From Panorpa germanica (Eukaryota > Arthropoda > Insecta > Mecoptera > Panorpidae), in NCBI GenBank assembly GCA_963678705.1, contig OY783219.1, forward strand, positions 7,378,001-7,442,000: a stretch of 64,000 bases of DNA, in the 5' to 3' direction. The translations under genes and the position numbers were made by a program. This document shows positions 12,064 through 24,893 of this stretch, piece by piece (the first letter of the stretch is position 1; the number at the start of each line of letters is the position of its first letter). The notes beneath the pieces are model-generated. The model made no database searches. It worked only from the letters and a program-made list of their open reading frames with translations, and was not told where the DNA came from.

Positions 12064-13115
12064 AAGTTTCAAAGCTCCTAACTGTAAAAATGTAATATTT
12101 TCTCGGTCTTGTTGCATCTTAAAAACGAAGAACATTTTAGTTTATAAACTCTAAAAAGTTAATGTAAAGCGATTTTAGTCGTTAATTCAAGAAATCTTAA
12201 ACATCAAGAAAATGTTAATTTTATTTGTTGTTTCATCAAGAAAATTGTATATCTTCGCCAACAGTCAGTCAACTGCAAGGTAATACTTAGTATTAATTTA
12301 AATATGAAATATAAAGGTAAAGATGTACTTAATGAATAAGATATATAATAATAATAACTCAAATCTTTTCGTAAATAGTAATTTTTATAAATACTGAGAA
12401 ATAATACTTCTTGAATTCATTAATAGATGCGCTAGGGTAGCAGCCACTTACTTGTAGCGCCATCTATTATTTACATATTAATTTATAACTGAAGAAGTTA
12501 CTGTTATCTTAAATAGATGGAGCTCTAGTAGTCCATCTATTATCAAAATTATAAACTATTAAAAGTGATGGTGTGTGGGTAATATAGAACTCTTTATAAT
12601 ATCATAGAATATTTGAAACACAAAAGGTTTGGTTCTTGCTTAAAAGAAATAAAAACAATTATTTTATTTTTAAAATATTTTATTATAGGACATTATGATT
12701 AATTCTGAAACATGTTAGTTAACATATAATTAGTTAACATAAATTTTATGAAAGTTAATGTTATGACTCATTGACAATTTTAGAATTAAAAAATAAATAG
12801 TAAACAAAATGTTCTTATAATTGTAGGACATTATGATTGATTAACTTAATGCAAATTTTTTTCTGTGCAGCTACTAGTGCTTAAACACTATAAACTAAAT
12901 ACACAGTTAAAAAAATTTGCATACTCCAGATAACCATTATATATTCTTAAATAAAATAACGAAATACTTAAATAACTTAAATAACTTGAATAACTTAAAT
13001 AAAATATTGAAGACTACGTAATTTTGAGCCTTACTTAAAACATTTCATCAGGGTAAGAAGGCCAGTTGCATATAACTCGGCCGACCATTGATTTTATCTA
13101 AAAAATTAAAAGAAA
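12064..13115. other. Spacer, no gene seen
   Basis: AT-rich spacer with two short, inverted-looking motifs around 12430-12550 (AGCGCCATCTATTA and AGATGGAGCTC), probably decayed repeat DNA. It lies downstream of the minus-strand paralogue A. Confidence 0.5.
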
Positions 13116-16100
13116 TTAATTCTTCTTGTAAAGTTTTTTACATATTTCCATTAAACCAATAACGTTACTTACAAAAGACTGATTGTGTCGCGAAATCACA
13201 AATTCTTTAGATAAAAAGTTTTGTTCCATTTTAGGGTCTACACTTTGAAGCCAAAGCTTCAACCAATTAACGTTGTTTCCATCAGCAGGAGTTAGCTTGC
13301 TGTTGAAAACTATTTTGACGATTGCTTGCACTGTTGATTTAATATTTATAGCAGAAGCTGGCAATGGTGAGCCTGCTAGTACCAATCTCAGGTTTTCAAA
13401 CTGAAAATAAAAGAGGGAATATAACAAGATTTTAAAATACTGAAATGAAAAGTATAATAAATTCATATTCACCGAAAAGGGCACCAGCTGAGGGATATTA
13501 AATATATCCTTCAGGATTAGCCAGGCTACTAGGACAGTCATAGGTTTCCATATGGGTTGACCACATGATATCACGTTCATAAGATGAATTCTATCGCCAT
13601 TAGCAGACGATACTGATACAATTTCAGTTGCCAACGTATTCATCTGTAAAATATGATAATGCATTAGTTATATTTATTATTAATTGTGTGTGTCTTTTGG
13701 CTTTACAATCTACCGCATTCTATTTCTTAATACATTTCATTCCTATCTTAACAATTCAAACTTAAAACTAAACTTTATTTATTTATTAAAACTAAAAAAA
13801 TATTCTAAACTTTTAGTACTTCTAAAAAGTGCTTTCTGCTTTCATGTTCCCCATGAAAACCAGATAACGAGATTATTTATTGTCCTGTTTTTCGATCCTT
13901 TTTTATATTTCCGCTGTCCACCTCTTCCCTTCACTGCCTCACTTTAATAGTTGCCCAATATTCTTCTCGCTCATTACTTTTTCTTGACAAGCAAACTTAA
14001 TGTGCTCCAGTGTTTCTATCTCCGTTCCGCACACCCTCGCTATTTGCCCAGTATCTGTTTCCTTTCTCCTCATTTCCCAATTTAAACCTTGCTATCCTTC
14101 TCATGTTTTTGATGTCTTTTTCTATTAAGTACTGTCTCTCTCCCAAATCCTTTTATATCTGGTGTTGTAATTACTCTTCTCGATTTTTTCCATTCTTTCC
14201 TGTTGCTGTATCTCCTTGTCCCTTCTCCTTAGCTCCCCTTCAACACGTGCGCCTCCTTCTCTTCTTCTCTCTGACTCCTCGATCGCCATTCCATTCCTTT
14301 CAAAATACTCCTCTCTTTTTCGGGCCTCCCCCCTCATTTTCTCATCATATTTTACTGCTCTTCAACCTGCTTTAATTCTTATCTTGACCCTTTTTAGTTC
14401 TTCCATTATCAAGTATCCTGGCGTGCACCTGTCCAGCCATTTAATGTATCTCTCCTGTATTGTTTCCCACTTCTCTTGCTCCTTCCACCCCCATATCTCT
14501 GTTCCATACAACATCATACTGATTATCAATCTGTCAAACATCCATAGTCTGTTTTGTATATCCACTCCAAACACATTTTCTCCTAATCTCCACATCCTTC
14601 GCATTGCTAAATTTGCCTTCTTTGTTACCTCCCTTATCTGCGCCTCTTCTCCATTGTTCTTTTTACATGTGTACCCCAGATATCTAAATTCTTTTACTTC
14701 CTCAATGTCATCTGTTTTATATTTCCACATTTTCTGTTTCTTTTTCCTCTTCCTTTTTGAAATACCATTATTTTTGTTTTTTCTGCATTTAGTTCTAGCC
14801 CTTTCTTGTCTTTGTATCTTCCTAGTCGATGTTCCATCTCCTGTAGTTCTCCCTCCCTTTTTGCCAACAGGATCTTGCTGTTTCTCCCTATTACCCTATG
14901 CATTAGTTATATTTAATAATTAAACCACAAGACACCACCTTTAAAGTTTAATATTTTGTTAAACTCTAACGTCCTAAATATTCGACCAAAGACTTTTCAC
15001 TGAGAGCAGCTTCTACTTTAATGTTTATCAATATGTCACTGTATTGAATTATGAGCGATCCGCTATCTATACGAAGTTGTATGTATCCCAAAAACCTATA
15101 TCTCAAAAAGTTCTTTCATGATAAAATTGTGCTAAAGTTAAGGTGACACAAATTATTTAGATAACTCCAATGAAATAAATATACAAGACTTTCTTTTTAT
15201 GTAGTACAGAAATTAAAAATAAAACTCACCATATTTCCTAAAGATTCCTTTGGAATTGTTTTAGCGGGTATCTTCTCCAATAACTGTCGTAGCAAGCTTA
15301 CGTTAGACCCCATAAAATAGTTTTGCAATTCTAGTACACAGACTAGACGAATAAGGAAAGAATAATCATCAAAATTTCGGATAGGGCACTGCTGTATTTT
15401 TTCCTTAATCTGCAACAAATAATAATAACAACTAAAACGTAAGAATATATTTATTTAACGAAAAAAAAATACTAGAGTATATCATGATATACTCTATATA
15501 TACATCATATAAAAACAAATAATTTTTTATATAAATTCAATATAATAAATGACAAACTATTTTTCAAAATTTGGAATTTTTTTTCCGATTCGTAAATTCG
15601 GTATCAAAGTTAGTCCATATATAAAATTTCAACCTTCTAGCACAATTTTTCACCTAGGCAAAACCGCCCCCGTGCCCCCAAAAAAATTTTTTGAATTTTT
15701 TTTTTGTAATAACATTAAAGTTTCCTACAAGGCCCCCTAATTTTCGCAAGGCACGCACGCATAAAAAACAAATAATTTTTCATTTAAACTGACTAAAAAA
15801 ATATATTTTTTTTAACAAAATAAAAAATATTTTCAATTTATTTGTTATTTGACCACCTTTTTGTCAAAATTTGCGATTTTTTTTTCGATTCGTAAATTAG
15901 GTATCAAAGTTAGCCGGCATATAAAATTTCAACTTTCTAGCCTAATTTTTCACCCAAGCAAAAAGAGCCCCCGTGCCCCCAAAATTTTATTTTGAATTTT
16001 GAATATTTTTTTTGTAATAACATATTTCATTATTAAGTAATCCGAAATTTGAGGTTTCTCCAAAGTTTCCTACAGAGCCCCCTAATTTTCGCAAGGCTAC

Positions 16101-17118
16101 TCGTTCTATTCTAATTTTTCATATAAACTGACTAAAAAAATAAATTTTTTTAACAAAATAAAAAATATTTTCAATTTATTCGTTATTTGACCAACTTTTT
16201 GTCAAAATTTGGGATTTTTTTTTCGATTCGTAAATTAGGTATCAAAGTTAGCCGACATATAAAATTTCAACTTTCTAGCCCAATTTTTCACCCAGGCAAA
16301 AACAGCCCCCGTGCTCCCAAATAAAATTTTTGAATTTTGTTTTTTTAATAATTTATTTCATAATTAAGTAATCTGAAATTTGAGTTTCCTACTCCCAAAA
16401 TGGCCCCCTTTTCCAATTTTTCAATTTTTTATTTTCAAAAATTGAACACCGTAACGATACACATCCCAAATTTCAACTTTCTATCTTGTACGAATTAAAA
16501 ATTATAGGAGCAAAAAGCAAAAAAATTCTTTAATTTTTTCAAAATTACGGGTTTTCAGGGAATTCAGAGAAAAATCCAAGGATGCTAAAAGCTTTGAATT
16601 TTTTTCTCTACGAAATAGGCAATTTTCGAGAAAAAAGCCGTTTTCGAGCCACCATACGAATCGCATAAACATATAAACACTACATATCTCTTTATTTGAT
16701 TCGATGTTGGTTCGAAATCAACCGTGGGTGCGCCTTTCATGCCGGACATACCACGTAGGTCAATAAAATGTCTAAGGCATATATGTTAAATTAAGAAACT
16801 AACTAACATAATAAAATATATTACCTGAATGCAATAATGATATTTTGTAAGGTCATCCCATGCATCTTTCAATCGTTCAATCTCATTAGATAAATCAATA
16901 AGATTATTTGGAATTTTCTGAATAACGTTGTCCAATTCCTCTATATTCAGACCGTTTATTGTGCGTTCTATATTCGCGACATGAACCTCGTTGAAACAGT
17001 TATCTTCACCGCTGCAAATAATTTATTTTAGTTAGTTTATAATTTTTTGGAAATTTTCTTATAAATTAACATACTAAGAATTTTCTCTATTCTCGAAATC
17101 ATCAATATGAACTTCCAT
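13116..17118 (-). CDS. Unknown protein, paralogue A of tandem pair
   Basis: Five exons on the minus strand: 17075-17118, 16825-17011, 15230-15409, 13473-13643 and 13116-13400. All junctions are GT-AG, total 288 residues. Exon lengths 44, 187, 180 and 171 nt are identical to those of the neighbouring gene at 17492-19370. Shared blocks include FLIRLVCVLELQ, SNVSLLRQLLEKIP, VSVSSANGDRIHL and NWLKLWLQS. No signal peptide or transmembrane segment; the protein looks mainly helical and intracellular. I do not recognise the family. Intron 2 holds about 1.4 kb with three tandem repeat units, and the third intron contains a LINE insertion ending 33 nt from the next acceptor. The last exon is 51 nt longer than in paralogue B. 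Confidence 0.85.
13677..14897 (-). mobile_element. 5'-truncated LINE insertion with 18-bp target duplication
   Basis: A LINE 3' portion in minus orientation, flanked by an 18-bp direct repeat ATGCATTAGTTATATTTA at 13659-13676 and 14898-14915. Minus-strand frames read GRYKDKKGLELNAEKTKI, then VKEFRYLGYTCKKNNGEEAQ, then ISMMLYGTEIWGWKEQEKWE and WLDRCTPGYLIMEELKR, all reverse-transcriptase C-terminal motifs of an R1/Jockey-like LINE common in Hymenoptera, with frameshifts. The 3' end near 13680-13800 has the signature TTTGGCTTTACAATCTAC shared with copies at 39868-40245 and 62809-63369. The insertion is inside an intron of paralogue A. Confidence 0.92.
15549..16640 (+). repeat. Three tandem ~300-340-bp units in a dispersed repeat
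   Basis: The block CGATTCGTAAATT...CAAAGTTAG...TTTCAACTTTCTAG...CCCCCGTGCCCCCAAAA recurs starting near 15585, 15886 and 16223 (spacings about 301 and 337 bp). It is followed by a tail (16430-16640) containing CTACGAAATAGG and GCCGTTTTCGAG. An inverted copy of one unit plus the tail lies at 30955-31670. No ORF. It occupies intron 2 of paralogue A. Class unknown. Confidence 0.8.
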
Positions 17119-17491
17119 TTTTATTAAATAAGGAAAGAAAGGTTGCGTTTGCATACTATTCAAATACAATTTTTTTATAAAGCAAATGTAATGCTTCTTT
17201 TGTTTAGAAAATAGTTGTTGCTGAGATAAACACTACAGAGCAAAACAAAAGTTAAAAAAAACAATAGAAATAACAAATATTTATTATAGAAAATATATTT
17301 GATTTATCGATTAACAAAATACTAATATAATAATACTGATAGCATAAAAATTTCGAAATATAATCTAAATTATTTTGGAACTGCAGAAGGCCATTTGATC
17401 GTCATTCTACTGATTAAGTTAAGTATCTAAAATATAAAAATAAATATTAAATTACAATTTAACAATTTTTAAATCACAATTAAAAATTAAT

Positions 17492-19370
17492 TCATACAAT
17501 AGATATATTTTTTGGTGAAATATATTCGTTCTTCTTTTGGAAATGTTGTTCGATTTTGGATCTTAAATTTTGAAGCCATGATTTTATCCAAAATAAATAT
17601 GTTTCATCATCAGGAGTTACTTGTGTTTTATAAACAATTTTGAAGATTGCATGTATTGCTAATTTTATATCCAAGATATTATTTGGTAAAGGGTAATCGC
17701 TCAACAATGCTTTCAAGTTTTCCATCTGAAAATATTCAATTACATCTAAACCTTACAAACATGATTTAAAGAAGTAAAGATAATGATTATTTACGCAATA
17801 AGGCATAGCCATTGATAGGTTGTATATAGCAATAAGACTTCTCCACGCTGCTATAACTGTAAGAAGTTTCCAAGGGCCACCAGCAGAAGCTAATATATTG
17901 AGAAGATGAATCCTATCCCCATTCACTGATGACACTGATACTACTTCACCTGCCATGTTATTCATCTGCAAATACATTATTACAGTAAGTATTATTAATC
18001 CTGCGTGTGTACACTGGGTCTTTAAGGAACAGTTGAAATTTAAAACTCCTATTTCTCTCACGAGTACAGAGCGCGCTTCACCTATGCCCCCTAAAAAATC
18101 TACGTAAGGTTCCAGCAGCGTCCGGATCTGGCAAGTGCGAGCCAGTTAAACTTGCCTCTGCTTTTTGCTTTTCTCGTTGTTTTACAGTTTTTTCATAGTT
18201 AAAATAAATGTTTTATGTAATTTAATATATTATTTCTTAGATTATATATATAGATATTTTTATTACTTCATCTTTTTACTACAATAAGTTTTTGAAGATG
18301 GATGACCATTCAATGGTTGCGCACCGTAAATTCTCTTTTTAAAACTAATTATAATTAACTAATATTAATTATCATTTCATAACTTTTGTATTTTTATTAA
18401 TAAAAACTTATTTTGTGCCGAATAATCACCGTTCCGCTTATTATGACATGCCTGAATTCGTAAAATATTCCCCAGTTTCAGGTGCAAAAATAATTCAACT
18501 TTTTGGAGCCCACGCCAAAGATATTACATTCTTTCGAAAGCTTATAATCTAAGATAAAACGGTTTTTCTTAATATTTGTTTGTTCTAAAGTTATGAATTT
18601 TTTGACAATATTCCGTTTTTTACGCGTTTTTCACTATTTGTGAATTTTTATTAAGAACGGTTTTAAACTTTGGAAACTTCTGGGCCATGTAGTAGACACT
18701 TCAAGAAGTAATCCAGTTTTTTTTCAGATTTTTTAAAAGCTTAGAAAACTCGGAAAAACTCAACTGTTCCTCAAAGACCCAGTGTACACACCATGACTCG
18801 AAATCAATTAAAGCAAAACCTACCATTTGATTTATAGTTGTTTGAGGTAAATCTTTTACTGGTAGATAAGCCAGAACATGTCTCAGTAAACTTACATTGG
18901 AATCCATTTCGATCTTTTGCAAATCTAGCACACAAACTAAACGTATTAGGAATACAATATCTTTATAATTTCGTACAGTACATTCACGTATTCTTCTCTG
19001 AATCTACAACAACTAAATATATTAAAATTGTTGATTGATATATTTATAAGTAATATATGTAAACTGTAATAACCTGGTTACAACAATAAGACTTCTTGTT
19101 TAAGTCATCTGTTCCTTTAATCACTTCGATTTCTTTAGAAATGTTTATCAAATCAGTAGAATTAGCGTGCATAAAGTTTATTAAGTCTTGGATACTCAAG
19201 CCAACTTTAATACCTTCTATGTTTAAATTCAAAGCTTTTTCAACACTGCTTTCATGAATGCTGTAAATAATTAATATTAAAAAAGAGAAAATTATAACCA
19301 ATAAAATTGTAACATTTTTGAAATACCTGTTTAAAGTAAAAACGTCATTACAAATTAGTTCTTCTGCCAT
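17492..19370 (-). CDS. Unknown protein, paralogue B of tandem pair
   Basis: Five exons on the minus strand: 19327-19370, 19074-19260, 18824-19003, 17795-17965 and 17492-17725. Junctions are GT-AG with continuous phases, 271 residues, starting MAEELICNDVFTLN. Lengths of exons 1-4 (44, 187, 180, 171 nt) equal those of paralogue A, and blocks such as FLIRLVCVLDLQ, SNVSLLRHVLAYLP and VSVSSVNGDRIHL align without gaps. The protein is predicted soluble and largely helical. Family not recognised. The gene starts only about 370 bp upstream of the start codon of paralogue A on the same strand, a classic tandem duplication. Intron 3 (17966-18823) is about 0.86 kb and AT-rich. Confidence 0.85.
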
Positions 19371-20587
19371 TTTAAGAAGTAAATAAGAGAGTAAATTATA
19401 TTTAAATTAACTATAAAGAGTTTTTTAATTAGAAAAAATATCTTAATAAAACACAACAAACACTATTGACTATTATTTACTGCGCGCAAAAGATGATGCA
19501 CAAGTGACATTTAAACGTTCAAGATTTGTATAACAGATGGCAGTGTAGTTGCATTCATTAAATTTGTAATTAAATAATGAAATCTTTACTTTTCAGTCGT
19601 ATATCTTACCACATCAATTATTTAAATCTGCGAGACACCTAGAGGCTGCATGGCTCTTGTGAAATCAACAACACCAAATGAACTATCTCCAGAAAGGTCC
19701 AAAGATCATATCCCTTATGATATACACTAAAACAGCTGTAAAATATCAAAATTTGGAAAAATATTTTACTCACCGTTTCGGAATTGCCATACAAAACATT
19801 GCAACCGAAAATTCCCGCCGGGAACCCTCAAATCCAGATCCAACATCAAAGACTAGTTCCAAAGAAATTCAGACAAAATTTCGCAAACGCAAAAATTGCA
19901 GGCCTCGTTTTCGTGGTATCATACTAATGATACTATACTATAAATTTAAAATTTAAACGATATTACATTTGATTAAATATACTCTCACAAAATAAATTTT
20001 TAATATTTATTATAATATTTAAATTAGTAACATTGTGTCATAATTATTATTTCTTTAACATTATATACAGTAGATATTTAAGTATATATAATTGAAGTCA
20101 CATTAATACTATAATCATTAATTATCAGCAATGCTAAATTAACAGATAATTCTACAAAAAATAATTAGTTTAAGTAATTCCTATTTCAGAAAAAGCCACT
20201 ATTATTATTTTAAATCATATTTGTTTCTACGTAACATTTAAATGTAACTTTCTGAATTTCAATAATGTGCTGCTTATTCAATCCTCAGCTAACTGAGGTT
20301 TATTATAAACTTTCATTGAATTTTAACTGTAGATTTGTTAGCTTAGTTTTTTAGCTGCCATTCTCGTTCCAGTCGAACTAACTATAGATTAAGTAAGCTA
20401 AATACCTCTATTGCTAAAACTATAAAATCTAATTACTCTATATAAACATTATACATAAATTAAATGTCACAGAAATGTAATCTACATTTTGTAAAACGCA
20501 AAGTTTATATCTACTTTATTTAAACTGTAATATACAGTAATGTATACGCTATGTAATATTTATATACCAGTATTAATTCACTCTATG
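19371..20587. other. Spacer with one doubtful open frame
   Basis: Between two convergently uninformative ends lies an open + frame at 19678-19956 (92 codons) whose middle is unusually GC-rich and basic (KTSSKEIQTKFRKRKNCR). No splice partner, signal peptide or family was recognised, so it is not called as a gene. The remainder, 19960-20587, is AT-rich with no signal. Confidence 0.4.
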
Positions 20588-22587
20588 CTAATCGAAAACC
20601 CCCTTGCTTTCAAAATACGGTAAAAGGTCCCGCATTGCTTTTTCATACATTCTTCCCTTGAACATTTTATTTTTCATTTGTATTGAAGCATCAGACCCTT
20701 CTAGTAACGATTCCATGTTGGCCCCTTCATTAGATTCGTGCACAATTAGGGGTAGAATACATGTCGCAGCAAAGAATCCTGGAAATACATAAATTAACTC
20801 TCATATGCAGTCAAAACACTGAGTAATGCAGCTTACAATATTCACCATGAAATACACGTTTATCCATTTCTTTTTGAACGTCCTGCAAACTTGGAATTGG
20901 GGTATAGTTCAACGATAACAATGTCTTTGCTAATGATCTATGATACAAACCAATTAAGTCATTGTGATTCTTTCTACGAACTTCTGGTGTAGGACTAGTA
21001 AACATAAAGTAGTTCAAATCAATTCCAAGAGAAGTCCAGTAAGTTAGCTGGAAGTCTACCTGAGAATACAACCATTGCTTAAAGGATTGGATTGTTTCTT
21101 GAATAAATGGAATTGAATTCTTGACTTACAAATATAACATCACTGGGCTTTTGTCCATTATATTTAAATAACATGTTGTTAACCCAGAGATCGTTATGAT
21201 TCAGTACGTTTAGATCATTTTCGTTCATTTTACATGCAGCTAAGGTTCGTTCGATTAAGTTCGGCTAAGAAATATACATATGATTGATTGTACAAACACA
21301 AATTTAGCATTTATATGGCAGATACGTTACATACAGACGTAAATTTTATCTAAATGCTACATAACTGTGATCTGTCATTTACAAACCTTTATTTCTTTTA
21401 ATTTAGAAACATATTTCTCACATCCTGGCCAAGATTCAACAGCATTTATTAAATGTACAAACCCATCAACAAATATGGCTGTTATCATATCAGAATCTGA
21501 TTTCGTATTGAATAAACCGTAATCGTATTTAACGACAGCTTCTGGATTCTGAAAATATATAATTTGTTAATTGTTTTTCTCATGTCCTGAACCTTGAAGA
21601 AATTTTATTTGGTGTAATGGTGTAGGAATGGTAGTGTTTAGTAGAAATGGAAGGCGTAAATTATATTTTTGATGTATTATATAATAAACAGTATGTAAAA
21701 TATACGTAACTGTATAATTTTTGTAACTTACTTTTTTTACCATGGCCATTGAAGCAGCATTCCAAACACCCAGTTTCTTAATAGTTAATTCACAATGAGC
21801 TAAATCAAGACCACATTTTCTGTTGGCCATTTTAAAGCCTGGTAACGCTAGATCCTCTATGACCAAGCACGCTGGTTTCTTCTCTGACATATAGTAGGTT
21901 CTAAAAAATAGATGTAGCATTAATTATTTATCTGGATAACTTTTTTGTAACAAATTGAACATACTTTCCACATAGCTGAACATTGATACCATTTTGCCGA
22001 AGAATATTTTCCATAATTGGTACAGTAGTTGAGTACATACAGATTTCTTTAGGATATACAGCCATGTCTTGAATCATTTTCTCAGATGCTCCTCCTTCCG
22101 GTAGGCATTTTATTATCAAAGACACATTTTCGGTGAGTTTGGAGTCACTGGCCCTGAAAATTCCGTCCGATTTATTTAAGAAAAATAGGAGCTGAAAAGA
22201 TTTCCTTATTAAGGCTAACCCGACAGGGTATAAGTCAGGTACTGATAAGGCTGACCCAGAGAGTCTCAAGGGTGTATAAACTTGTTATGAGAAGATAAAA
22301 ATGAAAAGCATTTGAAATAAAGAAATTATTGATATATTGAGAATCCGCAAAAGTTACTACGTTTTGTAAAATCTTGATTAATTATATTTTAATTAAACTT
22401 ACGTAAAATCGACAGACGCTCTGTACATTTCACTTAAATAATTATCTCCCTTAGCAGTGGCCATTTTTAATGTAAATTTAACCACTTTCACTTTTTTATA
22501 ATCCGATTTTAAAGACATTTCAAAAAAGGATTCATTCGCCCAATACGGTAACTCAGCTTTTGTGAGAGCCATGTTATTGAAATTCAA
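20588..22587 (-). CDS. EcKinase-like (CHK domain) small-molecule kinase
   Basis: Seven exons on the minus strand: 22403-22587, 21965-22153, 21732-21900, 21387-21548, 21130-21264, 20846-21059 and 20588-20778. All junctions are GT-AG with consistent phases, giving 414 residues, normal for the EcKinase-like family. Key residues visible: Lys in SLIIKCLP (about residue 77) for ATP binding, ACLVIEDL in the hinge region, the catalytic loop HNDLWVNN (H258, D260, N265) and the metal-binding DFQ (D282, in place of DFG). The family phosphorylates small molecules such as ecdysteroids and dietary or xenobiotic compounds and is expanded in insects. The substrate here cannot be told. The donor of exon 6 must be the GTGAAT at 20845: the nearby GTAAGC at 20836 would create an in-frame stop. 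A second possible start lies five codons downstream. The gene appears intact and is cytosolic (no signal peptide). Confidence 0.92.
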
Positions 22588-23057
22588 AAATATTATTTAA
22601 TAAATAATTACTCCCGCAAGAAAAGTCTTTCAGTGATGTCTTCAGTTCACTATATGATATTTTGCAGTAATTGTCCTCAAATATAAACATGTTTTATGGC
22701 TGGACGAGGAGGTGAATGTCGTTCGACAAAGCTGTTTAAACATTAAAAAGATATTGTTCATAACCAAGAGAAATATTGTTTATTTATAATGACTCCAGTA
22801 TATACAAATGACAAAACCATAACTAAATTAAATTTATCAAGCAAACTTAAATAAAAATGGAATGCATAAGCCTTTGGAGTGGGCACAATGTAGCCTAACT
22901 TAGAAAATATAAGCTATTTACCGGATGTTCATAAAAAAATTATACAAAATTTGTGGCTTAGAATCACTACTTTGTATACGAGCATTAACTACTATTCTCT
23001 GATCTTAGTTGTAGAAAAGAAACGCGCGTAGTCTGCCGGGAAAAGTTTTAGGTTCAG
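22588..23057. other. Spacer upstream of the kinase gene
   Basis: Contains the presumed promoter of the minus-strand kinase gene. No coding signal or recognised motif. Confidence 0.45.
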
Positions 23058-23297
23058 GGGCCCTATTCCTGAGTCTTGCGAGCTATAGTCGTAATCGAAC
23101 AGATCTGATTTATATGAGTGATACATTTTACGAATCACTTTTAAAAGAGTATTTCTGAACTATAATAATAATTAATAATAACATTCAGGAATAGTAATGG
23201 AATAATCTTTTAAAAATGATTCCTAAAATGTTTCACTCATATAAATCAGATCTGTTTGATCACGATCATTGTTCGCAAGACTCAGGAATAGTGCTCC
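23058..23297. mobile_element. 240-bp foldback MITE
   Basis: Long imperfect terminal inverted repeats of about 85 bp: the left arm CTATTCCTGAGTCTTGCGAG...CAGATCTGATTTATATGAGT is mirrored by ATATAAATCAGATCTG...TTCGCAAGACTCAGGAATAG on the right. No ORF. The flanking target duplication is not clear. Confidence 0.85.
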
Positions 23298-24281
23298 AGA
23301 TATGACTTTAGAATTTCTATTGTTTCTTTTATAATTTTTGAAAAAGGAAGTGTCTATTTTAATTATTACTATCGCACCTATATTGGTTGTAACAGCTAAT
23401 TGTATAAATATTATATATGATAATATTTTATAGAAATTTAGACATGGTTTCTCAATCTAATTATCGATAAAAGTAGCTGATAAATATTAGTAGATAGTGT
23501 CCATATTGCAGAGAGTACTCGCCTCCTCATTTAACATCTCAAAGCGATGTATCATCTAATTATATATACCAACAATACTTGTAATTTAAAAAAGTAAAAT
23601 ATAGTAATGCAAAGTCATTATAAATGACATGGAACATCTTCTTGTTAATTATATCTAGAACAGTAGCGTAGATAATATTCTCATAAATATAATATTTACG
23701 TAACATTTATAATATCATTTATGAAAGTAAATTTAATAATTATAGAACACTGATTTAATTTTTTGCGCCTATGAAATATGCAACTATTTAAGCTCAGATT
23801 TATTTTGTAATATGCAGTTAAACAATTAATTACTGTCCTTGCATTTTTAGCTATCACTGCTTAATTCATACATAAATATCGTCCAACAGTAGCTTGCGTG
23901 ACTGATCCAGTGATGCACGTATTGTTATTGCTTTTTTTTGACAACAAATGGGAGTGGAATTCTTAATTATTTTAAATATGCAGCAAAAAAAATAATTACA
24001 TAACAGTAATTTAAAAAATCATATTCCTACAAAAATTTGTTGTTTGAAAATAATATATAATTGTCGTTTATAAGATTGGTAGCGGGTTCGAACAACGGGC
24101 AAGGTCAGTGCTAGTTGTACTTTTTTTTAGAAAAATTTAGACAAAGGCATAGAATAATTTAGAGTTGAGCAGATCGAGTTCAAAGGGGGCGTCAAAATAG
24201 ATTAAAGTAGTCAATGGCGATAGAATGTAATTTTTTAATTTAAATTTTGCGATAAGATTATGGTGCAGTGTGCGAAAACGG
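23298..24281. other. AT-rich spacer, no gene seen
   Basis: No coding signal on either strand. A GGTTCGAAC motif at about 24085-24093 resembles a tRNA B box but no cloverleaf can be drawn around it. Confidence 0.55.
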
Positions 24282-24893
24282 AATGGGCTTGTGTCCTCCT
24301 TTTTTAGAGGTCGATTTTTCAATTGTTAATTGAAATTGATGTTAATAAATGTATATTGGCGTTTTTATTTTATTAAACATCTAAATGTTGACGGAGGTAT
24401 AGCAATTACAAGTTTGAATTGTAGTTTTAGCGTTAAAAATGGTCGGCCATATTTTTATGACGTGAAATGCACTTTAACGTCAGTTATTTGTTGAATAGGT
24501 CAGTACAGTGGTAATGTTTCGTAGCTGCTGGTAGTCAAATAATAAAGTCAAGGCAAAGAATAATAAGTTTTTATATTATTTAAACCTGCTAAGGCAGACA
24601 TAATATTTTATTGTTCCTTGAAATAGTTGTAAATAATATTTGATATATAAATACATATAGTAGAGATTTATGAGGTGTAAGGTTGGTAGCGGTTATGATG
24701 TCACATGCATTTGGAATGTGCACTACGTTGAAACCCTTTAATAATTAAAGAGACAAAATGACTTTTTTAGTTGTTAATATCTCCTAACATGTAAGGAGTT
24801 ATTAAAAATAATTGAACATTTGAGGTTCTAGTAACCCACTTTATAAATATATAGTACAGTTTTATAGAAATTAAGACATAGGACACAAGCCCA
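24282..24893 (+). mobile_element. MITE of the GGGCTTGTGTCC family, copy 1
   Basis: About 610 bp bounded by GGGCTTGTGTCC at the left and GGACACAAGCCC at the right, each followed outward by AT. The body carries the family landmarks GGTCGATTTTTCAATTG, GGTCGGCCATATTT, AGGTTGGTA and AATTGAACATTTGAGGTTC. No ORF. This copy is more diverged than those at 47 and 51 kb. Confidence 0.92.

Noticed and set aside
14216..14923. 235-codon open frame on +
   Set aside because: It is antisense to the LINE reverse-transcriptase tail, whose minus-strand reading has clear motifs. Its Ser/Leu/Phe/Pro composition is that of a shadow frame.
19678..19956. 92-codon + frame with basic C-terminus
   Set aside because: No family, no signal peptide, and the opposite strand has an equally plausible donor-acceptor pair; not enough to call a gene on either strand.
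24060..24130. Possible tRNA or tRNA-derived SINE (GGTTCGAAC motif)
   Set aside because: No A box at the right distance and no cloverleaf stems.
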